DNA from: Deltaproteobacteria bacterium
Lineage (GTDB): Bacteria; Myxococcota_A; Polyangia; HGW-17; SLPX01
Assembly (NCBI GenBank): GCA_021162935.1
Contig: JAGGXR010000131.1
Coordinates: 20,359-84,358 of the forward strand
Length of the DNA stretch: 64,000 nucleotides
Reading direction: 5' to 3'
Shown: positions 8,899 to 17,494 of the stretch, piece by piece
How the letters are laid out: each line of letters begins with the position of its first letter
Numbering within the stretch: the first letter of the stretch is position 1
Notes under the pieces: model-generated
What the model saw: only the letters and a program-made list of their open reading frames with translations
What the model was told of the DNA's origin: nothing
The model's database searches: none
Program-made: the position numbers and the translations under genes

Positions 8899-9678
8899 AT
8901 GGGTGAAAGGTGGTGGACGAGATGGGCATTGCTTGTCTTGGCCATTGTCGGGACACAGGTGGGCGCGTCTTCTTGTATTGGGGATTTTCCGCCGACCTAT
9001 CAGGACGTTTGCGGCAAAATAGACTGTTCGGGACACGGCACCTGCGGCATCGTCGATGAATCCAAACCGGTCTGTGCCTGTGATCCCGGCTACTATGCTT
9101 CGGGTCTCAATTGCATCGAGGACGGAGTCCTGCCCCAATGTGTGGGAATCGACTGCTCCGGTCACGGCGACTGCAGAGTGGTCGATGGCAAAACAGCCTG
9201 CGTTTGTTTCGATGAATATCACCTCGAAGGAGAACACGACTGCGTGGCCGACTACGGTCCGAATCTGATCATGGAAAATGATTTCTCGAATGGGACGTAT
9301 GAACCTTGGTATCCGCATCGAGGAGAAAGCACATTGGAGGTCGTCGACGGGGCGCTCAGGATCAGCTATGGGACGACGTCCAACCAGTTTGCCGAGTACC
9401 AACTGGTGGGATTGGTCGTTGGCGCCAGGTATCGCATCAAACTGCGTGTCATCGCTGCTGTGACGAATCATATGGCCATCAGAATCAACACTGAGCCAAA
9501 CGACCATTCTTCGGTCGTCGAAGAATGGGGGTATGGTCTTGGTCCTCGCGAACACGAGTTCATTGCAACGGCTCCGACAATGTACCTGGCAATCGGAGAT
9601 GATGTAGGGTCGGTCGATACGACGTTCATCCTTATCGATGACGTGTTTGTGCAGCGAAGTTTTGTTCCACAAGAGTGA
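8899..9678 (+). CDS. Lipoprotein with two EGF-like modules and a CBM-like domain
   Basis: 259 residues. The signal peptide has lipobox GASSC. Two EGF-like modules (CSGHGTC and CSGHGDC, about residues 35-115) follow. The C-terminal domain of about 140 residues has the pattern NLIMENDFSNGTYEPWYPH and ends in a typical beta-sandwich strand (TFILIDDVFV). This resembles CBM4/9-type carbohydrate-binding modules, so the protein looks like a small binding partner of its EGF/beta-helix neighbours. The RBS is weak (GGAAG about 10 bases upstream). It lies 128 bases after the previous gene in the same orientation, and the next gene starts 31 bases after its stop. Function is inferred. Confidence 0.78.
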   Translation: MGERWWTRWALLVLAIVGTQVGASSCIGDFPPTYQDVCGKIDCSGHGTCGIVDESKPVCACDPGYYASGLNCIEDGVLPQCVGIDCSGHGDCRVVDGKTACVCFDEYHLEGEHDCVADYGPNLIMENDFSNGTYEPWYPHRGESTLEVVDGALRISYGTTSNQFAEYQLVGLVVGARYRIKLRVIAAVTNHMAIRINTEPNDHSSVVEEWGYGLGPREHEFIATAPTMYLAIGDDVGSVDTTFILIDDVFVQRSFVPQE

Positions 9679-9709
9679 ATTTCGAGCAGGAGAGCAGGAG
9701 AGGCGTGCG

Positions 9710-11509
9710 TTGACATACTTGGGCTCGAAAACAAAAAGGACCGTCCAAGCAGGATTGGGCTTGTGGTTGCTGTTGGTCCTGACCGGATGCAGGTTGGATT
9801 CAAGCAAAGATCCCTGTTCCGATGTCGCCTGTTCCGGACACGGTGTTTGCGCCGTAACAGGGACCGGTCCGGTCTGTGCTTGTGATCCGGGCTATCATCC
9901 CGAAGGGCTGTCTTGTGTCGAGGACGGCATGACGGGTCCTTGTTACGGGGTGGATTGTTCGGGGCACGGTACCTGCGTGGGGGCAGAAGGGACCGCAACC
10001 TGTGACTGTGAGGATGGCTACCATGCGGAAGGACTGTCCTGTGTTGAAGACGGCACGACCGGTCCGTGCTATGGGGTGACCTGTTCGGGCCATGGCACCT
10101 GTCACGTGGTGAATGGATCTGCCCAGTGTGAGTGCGAAGCGGGATACTTGACTCAAGACGATGTGACATGTGTGGAGGATTTCGCAGCAAGCTGTGCAAT
10201 GCAGTATGTGGAGGAGGTTTCGATTCCTTCCTACGATCCCACCAATCCGGAGCATTTTCTCATCCAAACGGATGATGATTGGTCCCACATCAATGATTCC
10301 GACAAGATTCATTTCTATGTCGTGCCCAACGACTACACGGCGTTGGGCCGGATTGAGCTGACCCGGAGCGGAACGGAGGCACGTCGCAGGGCCATTGCAT
10401 TGTACAATGGAAACGATGACCATCCAGGTGCTTTGCCGCGGGACACGGTCCATCTGGCAAAGGTGCTCTTCGATGTGGAGTCTTCCTACTGGATCATCGA
10501 TCGAATGGCTCTGTGGGACCATGACACGGCGTCGAATTACGGTATTTTTGCTTTCGACGCGGGGGCTGAGCACAACATCGTCAATAGAACCTATACGTCT
10601 CACATCGAAAACGCCGTCAACATAAGAAATGGCGCTTACGACAACACCATCCAAAACAGCAGATTCGAGGATACGGAGGAATGTGACGCAGTGACGATCC
10701 TGTTGGGGGGCATGACGGACACGGAGGCAATCTACATTGTGGATACCAAGATCGTGAACAATGAGTTCTATAATCAAAATATGGCCATCATGTTCATCAG
10801 GTTCATCAATCCTGACTCGGGCTTGAGGCAACCCGTGGATGTGGAGGGTTTGGTCTGTGCCTGCAACCAAGTGTATCTCGATGACGACACGCAACCCAAC
10901 ACCAGCTCGGGCTTCAATTTTGCGGCTGGGTCCATGAATCCCGATAAGCCCGTGGTGATCACAAGAAACATGTTGTGGGGGTATACGGGGTTTGGGAACC
11001 GCGGAGACACTGCTGTGGTTGGATATTCTAATGTCCGCAACGCCGTCTTTACCCAAAACGTGATTTTCGATTCTGCCCGATGCATCAGTGCCGGCTCGGC
11101 AGGTCCTCCGGACAACGAAGGTGAAGGCGGCCTGCGGACCGGTTTTGCACAGTCGGAGTTGACGGGAAACCTGTTCTATGGTTGCGGCAAAAATGATTAC
11201 TATCCCCTCAAGTTGTCTTCCTACCAGACGATCGTCGAAGAAAATGCTCTCATCGACTGCAAGATCGGTTATCTGGAGGCCTCTGGAAATGATGCGGAGA
11301 GCACATTCCAGAACAATGACATCTGCAACACTCCCGACGATTGGAACGACCTGGGAGACAACGATTCTGAGTTCGTCTCGACGGTTTTGGACAACAATCA
11401 TTACGAATCGGCACAGGATGCCGGCTACAGTCAGAGTCTCCTGTTTACCAGGGACAGGTTTACGGACCATCCAACAGTGGTATCGTTGCCGCATGCGGTC
11501 AGGCCCTAG
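9710..11509 (+). CDS. Lipoprotein with three EGF-like modules and a beta-helix-like domain (TTG start)
   Basis: 599 residues, a paralogue of the gene at 6884. The signal peptide carries a strong lipobox (VLTGC). Three EGF-like modules (CSGHGVC, CSGHGTC, CSGHGTC) come next. A long domain rich in Asn and Asp follows, with recurring NIVNRTY, DNTIQN and NNEF turns typical of parallel beta-helices. An upstream ATG at 9638 would overlap the preceding gene and put 24 residues before the basic signal region. TTG at 9710 has a good GGAGAGG six bases upstream and gives a normal lipoprotein signal, so it is preferred. Module sequences are near-identical to those at 6884, which suggests recent duplication. 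No active site was recognised. Confidence 0.82.
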   Translation: MTYLGSKTKRTVQAGLGLWLLLVLTGCRLDSSKDPCSDVACSGHGVCAVTGTGPVCACDPGYHPEGLSCVEDGMTGPCYGVDCSGHGTCVGAEGTATCDCEDGYHAEGLSCVEDGTTGPCYGVTCSGHGTCHVVNGSAQCECEAGYLTQDDVTCVEDFAASCAMQYVEEVSIPSYDPTNPEHFLIQTDDDWSHINDSDKIHFYVVPNDYTALGRIELTRSGTEARRRAIALYNGNDDHPGALPRDTVHLAKVLFDVESSYWIIDRMALWDHDTASNYGIFAFDAGAEHNIVNRTYTSHIENAVNIRNGAYDNTIQNSRFEDTEECDAVTILLGGMTDTEAIYIVDTKIVNNEFYNQNMAIMFIRFINPDSGLRQPVDVEGLVCACNQVYLDDDTQPNTSSGFNFAAGSMNPDKPVVITRNMLWGYTGFGNRGDTAVVGYSNVRNAVFTQNVIFDSARCISAGSAGPPDNEGEGGLRTGFAQSELTGNLFYGCGKNDYYPLKLSSYQTIVEENALIDCKIGYLEASGNDAESTFQNNDICNTPDDWNDLGDNDSEFVSTVLDNNHYESAQDAGYSQSLLFTRDRFTDHPTVVSLPHAVRP

Positions 11510-11589
11510 GCTGAAGTTCCCCGGCCGGGCAAGTGCTCTGGTCCAGTAAATCTGGTCTGGAGCGCAATTTTTTGCATTCGCGGTTCTGG

Positions 11590-11740
11590 CTACACGCGAA
11601 TGCTCTTGAGCAAGTCGAGCGCCTGACGCTGCTTTTGGTCGGGCGTTGTGTCCATATCGAAGGTCGGCTCGTCAGGCGCCGCGGCACCTGCAGGTGTTTC
11701 GGCTCTGCTGAGTAACCGGTGCCTGAAGTGCGTTATTGAC
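11590..11740 (-). other. Coding-like minus-strand remnant in intergenic DNA
   Basis: Between the third EGF gene and the next minus-strand gene, one minus-strand frame stays open from about 11740 to a TAG at 11590-11592. It reads like a genuine protein tail (AAAPDEPTFDMDTTPDQ, then KQRQALDLLKSIRV). There is no convincing start or RBS; an internal ATG at 11655 would give only 21 residues. It may be a 3' gene remnant. An 8-bp inverted repeat (CATTCGCG/CGCGAATG, 11575-11582 and 11595-11602) overlaps its end. Confidence 0.3.
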
Positions 11741-12881
11741 GTTTGGTGATTTGTTGGAGGTCAGAGCGGCCAACCCGGCCAGAGCGGCCGGCCCGGCGAT
11801 GCGAACGATTGCACGTGGCGGTCTGCGGATACCGGGCCACCAGGTCGATCACATATGAGGGCAACTTCGAACCCAGATGGGACGCCGTCTTGCGAATCAG
11901 GTCGCGGTTGATGGCAAAGGAGTAGCGCCCCCAATGCCGCACGTACCGCGGCTTGACCGTACCCGCCACGTCACGAATCATCACGGGTGCAGCACAGAAA
12001 AAACGCCGGCCAGCCAAACGCACCCATCTCAGAGCCCCCTTGCCGACCACGCGATATCCGATGCGCCTGCCGGTCAGGTCATAGATGATTTGCCACTTGG
12101 TCATGCGCGGCTGACGCACGCTTGCCAAAATCGCGAGCGCCCTGGACACGAGCCCATGGGAGCGAGTCTGTCTTCGAACCAATGCTGCCGCGCGGATGAA
12201 CCGTGCCAGGGAACCGGGCCCTGATGGCATGGCCTGCCGGGAGGTCGCAACGAGAAACGACCTCATGGCAGTCGATGACGCCTGGTACGTATGGTTCGTC
12301 AGGACCGGAAAGGGAAGCGTCGCCCCGTGGTGCACCATCAGCCTCCCGCTCAAATACTCGAAGGTGGCGCAGCGTCCCGTTCGATCGCAGGCAAAGTAAT
12401 GAACCCTGGCGTACAGGGGAATGACGGCAACCGTCTTGGCGCGCTGGATCATCTCGGCCACCGTTGCGCAGGTATCCAAGAAATATTGGATCCACTGCAG
12501 CTCATTGAGGGCGGCCTGCGAAGGAGCCGGTCGTCCATAATCGGTCCTGTGCAACCAGAGGACTTCGATGGCGAGTCCTGCTTCGTTCATGCCCCCAACA
12601 GGCAGCTCCCGACCATACTGATTGAACGTGATACTCCCATAACGACTCGTCCAGGTCGCGACTTTGGTCCCCCTACCAGCGAGCACGAGCGCCTTCTTGG
12701 TCACCCTGGCCTTGTTCGTCATGAGGAGACCATCGACCGTGTGCCAATCATAGCTCTTGGCCATCAGGACATGACCGCCATGGTGCAGCATGAACGCGGT
12801 GCAGGCGCGGCTTTGCGACGGCTTGGATAGCACCGCAAGGCCAACGCTCAGGGCAAAAGCAACAAACATCTGATGCTTCAT
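11733..12881 (-). CDS. Choloylglycine hydrolase/penicillin V acylase family (Ntn hydrolase)
   Basis: 382 residues from ATG 12881, chosen because AGGAGGT lies seven bases upstream; a longer reading to 12932 has no such site. The signal peptide ends QSRA, followed directly by Cys27, the expected N-terminal nucleophile after processing in this family. KSYDW supplies the conserved Asp, and GGMNEAGLAIEVLWL matches the family core. Such enzymes hydrolyse linear amides: penicillin V, bile salts or acyl-homoserine lactones. Periplasmic forms in environmental bacteria often act on N-acyl signals, but the substrate here is unknown. The tail is basic and rich in Gly and Arg. The gene is divergent from the glycosyltransferase at 13088. 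Confidence 0.85.
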   Translation of the reverse strand: MKHQMFVAFALSVGLAVLSKPSQSRACTAFMLHHGGHVLMAKSYDWHTVDGLLMTNKARVTKKALVLAGRGTKVATWTSRYGSITFNQYGRELPVGGMNEAGLAIEVLWLHRTDYGRPAPSQAALNELQWIQYFLDTCATVAEMIQRAKTVAVIPLYARVHYFACDRTGRCATFEYLSGRLMVHHGATLPFPVLTNHTYQASSTAMRSFLVATSRQAMPSGPGSLARFIRAAALVRRQTRSHGLVSRALAILASVRQPRMTKWQIIYDLTGRRIGYRVVGKGALRWVRLAGRRFFCAAPVMIRDVAGTVKPRYVRHWGRYSFAINRDLIRKTASHLGSKLPSYVIDLVARYPQTATCNRSHRRAGRSGRVGRSDLQQITKRQ

Positions 12882-12945
12882 CGAATGACCTCCTGATACC
12901 GTAATCTCCTCTCGACCCGTCGTTTTTTGCACGAATCCGCATTTT

Positions 12946-12975
12946 GGTCACGACCCGTTTAGCGCACTCGTGACC
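12946..12975. promoter_or_regulatory. Inverted repeat A in divergent promoter region
   Basis: Perfect 8-bp arms GGTCACGA and TCGTGACC with a 14-bp spacer, between the divergent starts at 12881 and 13088. A GTTTTT follows on the plus strand, but no plus-strand gene ends here. An operator is therefore more likely than a terminator. Confidence 0.45.
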
Positions 12976-12979
12976 GTTT

Positions 12980-13019
12980 TTGGACGTTGACGCGCCCAAA
13001 AAAGTCGGCAAACGTCCAA
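12980..13019. promoter_or_regulatory. Inverted repeat B in divergent promoter region
   Basis: Perfect 9-bp arms TTGGACGTT and AACGTCCAA separated by 22 bp, starting four bases after repeat A. It lies in the 206-bp divergent region before the glycosyltransferase. It may be a second operator, or a looping pair with repeat A. Confidence 0.4.
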
Positions 13020-13087
13020 TTAAAGCTGACGCTCGGCAGAATCTTGAGGAGGCTTCGGCCAAGCGAACCGACCACAAATAGGACATC

Positions 13088-14347
13088 ATGGCCCGCATCG
13101 CCCTTGTGACCACATCCCTGTCAGCATTCGTCCGAGAACACGGCGCCATACTCGCCTCCCGTGGTCACGACGTGACAATCTTCGGTCCCGATCGGCAAAC
13201 CCGACCAGACGATGTCCCTCTCGATTCTTCCTCTAGAATTCAGCCTGATGTGGAACCTCATCACCTACAAATTCGGTCCTACCGCCCCCTTTGGCCACGG
13301 GGTTGGCCCAGCCTGCTCGACGGCCATGGAGCCCCCGACCAACTGGAACGATTCCCCTGGCTGTGGACCGAGGTCCCCTCAATCGTCACTGCCATGGCCG
13401 CGGCCATGTGGCAGCATGGACGGGCCTTCGACGCGCTGGTGGCCCACTGGCTGCTCCCAGCAGGCCTGTTGGCGGCAATCAGCCATCCTCACCTTCCTCT
13501 GTTGGCCATTGCCCACGGAAGTGACGCCCACCTCCTGGCTGCTCTGCCACGGCCCCTTCGCCGTGCCATCATGAGCCGCTTACTCCGACCTGGAATCCAG
13601 ATGGTGGCGACCAGCGACGGTCTCGTGGAGAAGCTGACCATGGGACTAGGCGGACGCTTGCATCGAGAAGCCGAGCAACGATGCACGATCCTGCCCATGG
13701 GCATCGACGTGGCGGCTATCCAGGCCGAAACGTCCATGGATCGTCGAGAGGCCAGAAAGCGTTTGGGCCTAACGACCGAAGGGCCCGTGGCCCTCTTCAT
13801 GGGGCGACTCGTTCCAGTCAAAAACCCTTTGGCGCTCATCGACCTGGCATGCCGCATCGAGGATCTCTCGATCCTGATCGCGGGCAGCGGGCCGCTGGAA
13901 TCCGTGCTGCGCCATGCCGCGACACGACAGGCGGTCTCCGATCGGATCCACGTCCTCGGCTGGGCCGATCAGAAGCGCAAAGCCCTGGCCCTTCGCGCCT
14001 CCGATCTCGCGGTCCTGCCCTCGATCCGTCTCGCCTCGGGAAGAACCGAGTCGAGTCCCGTGGCCCTTGCCGAGGCCATGGCTGCAGGACTTCCCGTGGT
14101 GGCCTCGTCTGTGGGCGGCGTCGCCCAAACGGTCGTCCCAAACGAAACCGGATTCCTCGTGGAACCGAACCATCCCACCGAACTCGCCCGTGCGGTCCAA
14201 AACCTCATCCATGACGATTTGCTGCGTCGATCCATGTCGAACGAAGCGAGACGAGCGGCCCGAAAACGCGACTGGGCCGTGGTCGTCTCGAAGCACATCC
14301 ACCTCCTGTCGCAGGCGGCAAACGAACTGGGACAGCAGTGGTCCTAA
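13088..14347 (+). CDS. Glycosyltransferase, GT4 family
   Basis: 419 residues with the two-Rossmann GT-B layout. The N-terminal acceptor half begins MARIALVTTS and contains GHDVTIFGPD. The C-terminal donor half starts near residue 230 (ALFMGRLVPVKNPLALIDL) and includes IAGSGPLESVL. The retaining GT4 signature E-x7-E is present (ESSPVALAEAMAAGLPVVAS), followed by GGVAQTVVPNETGFLVE. It probably transfers a sugar from a nucleotide donor to a polysaccharide or lipid precursor in the cytoplasm. Donor and acceptor cannot be read from sequence. No other glycan assembly genes are adjacent, and the stop is 14 bases from that of the convergent gene. Confidence 0.9.
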   Translation: MARIALVTTSLSAFVREHGAILASRGHDVTIFGPDRQTRPDDVPLDSSSRIQPDVEPHHLQIRSYRPLWPRGWPSLLDGHGAPDQLERFPWLWTEVPSIVTAMAAAMWQHGRAFDALVAHWLLPAGLLAAISHPHLPLLAIAHGSDAHLLAALPRPLRRAIMSRLLRPGIQMVATSDGLVEKLTMGLGGRLHREAEQRCTILPMGIDVAAIQAETSMDRREARKRLGLTTEGPVALFMGRLVPVKNPLALIDLACRIEDLSILIAGSGPLESVLRHAATRQAVSDRIHVLGWADQKRKALALRASDLAVLPSIRLASGRTESSPVALAEAMAAGLPVVASSVGGVAQTVVPNETGFLVEPNHPTELARAVQNLIHDDLLRRSMSNEARRAARKRDWAVVVSKHIHLLSQAANELGQQWS

Positions 14348-14361
14348 CGGAAAACACCGTT

Positions 14362-16080
14362 CTACCGGGAGGGAAAACGGCAGGCGACCAAATCCACCTT
14401 CGGGTACAGGCTCCTGCCGGAGCTGTTCTTCAAGATGGAGACAAGTAACCTGACCATGTCTCGATAGGTCAGACTCCCTCGCACGGCCAGGGAAACGTGA
14501 TCCACTTTCTTATAGGCCCGCCTCGTACGCTCCAGCCGTTCGCGAAGCCCAGCCAAATCCGTTGTGGGCCCCAGGTAGGGATCGCTGGACAGGGGCCCCA
14601 CGTCGGCCCGGACACGCACCTGATCGTGATTCGCCCACAAGACGATGCCTGGACCGGGCCAACGACCCCAAGAGTGCCATTCGGGACATGAGACGAGCCC
14701 CACGGTGAGGCCGCCGAGCTTCCCCTCGCGGTTTCTGACGATGAGACGAACCGAAGAGATCTGAGCAGCAACGAGCACACCGAGCAGCCTGGTCAACCGA
14801 TCGGCGGTGGTTCGACCATCGATATAGACGCCAAAGGACGTCGCTGAGTTCGTGCCGACAAGGCGAGACCAACCACTGCGGGCCCAGTCCAACACCGTGG
14901 GCAATGAATCGGCCACCGGCTCGGACAGCAATCTCCCGGGAAAACTATACCCTTCCACCTGGCCCAAAATTTCGGTGCGCTTCGCTCTCACCCGCAGCAC
15001 CGGCTGGATCCCCACCGATGCGTCGGTGGGCCCAATCGACAGACACAGGGGCGCCCAAGGCGGCTCTTCGGCAGCGGAACAAAACGGCAGCCTCCGATAC
15101 CCGACCTGGCCAGGAGCCAACTCTGGAATGGGCAGCGGCACCATGAGCTTCTCGACACCCTGCAGGATCTTATGGACATCCGGCCTGATGGCTACCGCAA
15201 GTGGATGCGTTTCGGTGGCCAACGAAGACAGCACCCTGTCGATGAAGAGCAGATTTCGCCCCGCCGTCTGACTTTCCTGGGAGAGGTACTCGGTTTGGGA
15301 CCGAACGGTGCACCCGAGGTGCTCGAGTGGGCAGTGGAGTGCAATGAGTCGCTTGCGAAGGGAGGGAGCAACCGAAACGAGTTGCCGCCTCATCTCCCGA
15401 CAGGCCAAGGTGCAGCCAGGCACGAATCGGCCCTCGCCCTTGTCTTCCATCGGGCAGTCGAATCCGACCAATCGGCCCAACATGCGCCACATCCTCCGAG
15501 GCACTGTGGCCACGATGAACGGAAGGGCGGCGCGCACGGCGCCGGCCACCATGACCTGTGCCTCCACCGAAAGGGGCTGACCATCCGTCGCCAATTCCCC
15601 GACTCCACGCAGAAAGGCAGCATCCCATTGGGCCGACCGATCGAGTTGGAGTGCGATCAACCTGCGGGCCTGGCCGGCACGCCACCGGATCTCGCCGTCT
15701 GACGAAGCACTCGTCATGGGCGCTATCAGACCGCCCAGGGACTCCAGGAGTCGAACGCCGCAGGCCGGATCGTCCATGTCCAAACAGCTCAACCCGAGAT
15801 GCCGAGCCAACGCAGCCAGGGAGGTGGCATCCTTCCGAAAAGCGGCGAGCAGATACCAATCAAGAGTGGCTCTGGCGCATTCCCACCGCACGTGCACATC
15901 CATGCTGGCCATTCGGCGGACAGGACAGTGCTTGGTCATTGCGGCCGCGCTGTGCCCCGAAAAATCATAGGGGGCCAAACTCCGACGAATCGAGGACGCG
16001 TCGACCGAACGCCTGCCCGATCGGCACCCCGGCCAGATCGAAGCCTGTATCAGCAAGAATGTCACAAGCCACTTCACCAT
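14362..16080 (-). CDS. Uncharacterised lipoprotein
   Basis: 572 residues, not recognised as a named family. It has a short signal with lipobox-like IWPGC, then a long region with scattered Cys (DMDDPACGVRL, CPLEHLGCTV). The last 150 residues are a compact alpha/beta segment (VLVAAQISSVRLIVRN; LAVRGSLTYRDMVRLLVSIL; LYPKVDLVAC). That segment loosely recalls the ExbD/TolR periplasmic fold, but it has no N-terminal TM helix and the similarity is only by eye. No strong SD precedes the start. It converges with the glycosyltransferase and precedes the two YXWGXW lipoprotein genes only loosely, 130 bp downstream of them. Confidence 0.7.
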   Translation of the reverse strand: MVKWLVTFLLIQASIWPGCRSGRRSVDASSIRRSLAPYDFSGHSAAAMTKHCPVRRMASMDVHVRWECARATLDWYLLAAFRKDATSLAALARHLGLSCLDMDDPACGVRLLESLGGLIAPMTSASSDGEIRWRAGQARRLIALQLDRSAQWDAAFLRGVGELATDGQPLSVEAQVMVAGAVRAALPFIVATVPRRMWRMLGRLVGFDCPMEDKGEGRFVPGCTLACREMRRQLVSVAPSLRKRLIALHCPLEHLGCTVRSQTEYLSQESQTAGRNLLFIDRVLSSLATETHPLAVAIRPDVHKILQGVEKLMVPLPIPELAPGQVGYRRLPFCSAAEEPPWAPLCLSIGPTDASVGIQPVLRVRAKRTEILGQVEGYSFPGRLLSEPVADSLPTVLDWARSGWSRLVGTNSATSFGVYIDGRTTADRLTRLLGVLVAAQISSVRLIVRNREGKLGGLTVGLVSCPEWHSWGRWPGPGIVLWANHDQVRVRADVGPLSSDPYLGPTTDLAGLRERLERTRRAYKKVDHVSLAVRGSLTYRDMVRLLVSILKNSSGRSLYPKVDLVACRFPSR

Positions 16081-16210
16081 GACCGAGAACGCTAGCAGGG
16101 AAGCGAGCCAAGGACAAGAGCCCGGGCCGACCCCCCCATGATCAGGGAGAAATGAAAAAACGAAGCAATGAATCAGGCGGGGGAGAAAAAACGAAGCAAT
16201 CCGCTAGCCA

Positions 16211-17422
16211 CTAGCGATGCCTCCGCACGCAGCGTCGTCCACGCCGCACATACCCTCTCGGGCAACGACCGGCTCGATGCACCACCACGCAACGACCGTG
16301 CACGAGTCGCCGTCCGGCAGGACAACGTCGTACGGCATGCTTGACACGAAGCGGGACACAGCGATTACCGACCCGCTTCGTGTTGGCGGGGCAGGCGTGC
16401 CTGACCGGCACACAGCGGTTGCCGACCCGCTTGGTCCTCGGAGGACAGGCCCGACGGACGCGAACACAACGACCGGCGACGCGATGCGTCCCAGCAGGGC
16501 AACGACGCGCCACGTTCCGCACGCAGGCCCGACCCACTCGGTGCGTCCCAGCAGGGCAACGACGCGCCACGTTCCGCACGCAGGCCCGACCCACTCGGTG
16601 CGTCCCAAGAGGACAGCGACGGGCCACGTTCCGCACGCAGGCGCGACCCACTCGATGCGTCCCAACAGGACAGCGACGGGCCACGTTCCGCACGCAGGCG
16701 CGACCCACTCGATGCGTCCCAAGAGGACAGCGACGGGCCACGCTTCCCATGACCCGCCCGGACACTCCGTGGCAGGACCAACGACCGGACACCCAGCGCC
16801 AACCGTGACCGGTGCGAGACCAACGACCAACCGTCCAACCGCAGCCCACGCGACCCGTCGGATACCGCTTGCAGCCGCCTGCCAGCCACACGTACCGGCG
16901 ACCATTCCACTGCCACCGACCCGTTTTCCAGTAGGAACCGCCAGGACAGGATCGACGCACCTCGACCCGCGGCCGAGGGGGAGTCATGGACACGACGATA
17001 CCAGGCGTTCCGACGGCGACGGTCGTGGCCGGTACAGGGCGACGCACCACGACGACAGGCCGCCGCACGTTGCAACGCCATCGGCCCGAGGTCCAGCGCC
17101 AACCGTGACCAGTGCGCGTCCAACGACCAGCCACCCAGCCGCAGCCCACGCGACCCGTCGGATACCGCTTGCAGCCGCCGCGAAGCCAGACATACCGGCG
17201 ACCGTTCCATTGCCATCGACCCGTTTTCCAATACGAGCCACCGGGGCAGGCTCGACGCACCTCGACCCGCGCTGCCGGAGGTCGCATCCGCACGACCAGA
17301 GGAGTCGCTCGAATGCTCAGATGAGCAGGACGCGCGGAGACCGTGCATCCTGATAAAACGGAGAATCCGCTCATCAGCAGGGCTGCAAGCCCCGCGAATA
17401 TCAACCTGGAGACTAATTTCAT
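16211..17422 (-). CDS. YXWGXW-type lipoprotein with long Cys/Arg-rich tandem repeat
   Basis: 403 residues from ATG 17422 (AAGGAAGGA nine bases upstream; the 14-residue longer reading has no SD). The signal ends in lipobox LSGC. Two copies of a domain of about 70 residues follow, each with CPGGSYWKTGRWQWNGRRYV and GCKRYPTGRVGCGW. This aromatic/Gly pattern is the YXWGXW repeat type of uncharacterised outer-membrane-associated lipoproteins. Residues about 225-403 are a run of 19-residue repeats (RRCPLGTHRVGRACVRNVA and decayed forms), two Cys each, extremely basic. Function is unknown. Such a cationic repeat could bind anionic surface polymers, which is speculation. The gene lies 72 bp downstream of a shorter paralogue. 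Confidence 0.8.
   Translation of the reverse strand: MKLVSRLIFAGLAALLMSGFSVLSGCTVSARPAHLSIRATPLVVRMRPPAARVEVRRACPGGSYWKTGRWQWNGRRYVWLRGGCKRYPTGRVGCGWVAGRWTRTGHGWRWTSGRWRCNVRRPVVVVRRPVPATTVAVGTPGIVVSMTPPRPRVEVRRSCPGGSYWKTGRWQWNGRRYVWLAGGCKRYPTGRVGCGWTVGRWSRTGHGWRWVSGRWSCHGVSGRVMGSVARRCPLGTHRVGRACVRNVARRCPVGTHRVGRACVRNVARRCPLGTHRVGRACVRNVARRCPAGTHRVGRACVRNVARRCPAGTHRVAGRCVRVRRACPPRTKRVGNRCVPVRHACPANTKRVGNRCVPLRVKHAVRRCPAGRRLVHGRCVVVHRAGRCPRGYVRRGRRCVRRHR
16483..16744 (-). repeat. 57-bp tandem repeat inside the YXWGXW lipoprotein gene
   Basis: Nearly five copies of a 57-bp unit, each encoding 19 residues (RRCPLGTHRVGRACVRNVA). The first two units are nearly identical and the others differ at a few positions, including a Leu/Ala/Val alternation at the fifth residue. 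More diverged copies continue to about 16340. The period is a multiple of three, so copy-number change keeps the frame. Confidence 0.85.
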
Positions 17423-17494
17423 CGTCCATCCTTCCTTTCTTGTGTTTGCGCTGCCGCTCATCAATGGAACGGATTTCTCGTCCGTACCAGTTTT

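Noticed and set aside
16483..16744. CRISPR-like repeat array
   Set aside because: The 57-bp units are contiguous without spacers and encode an in-frame protein repeat.
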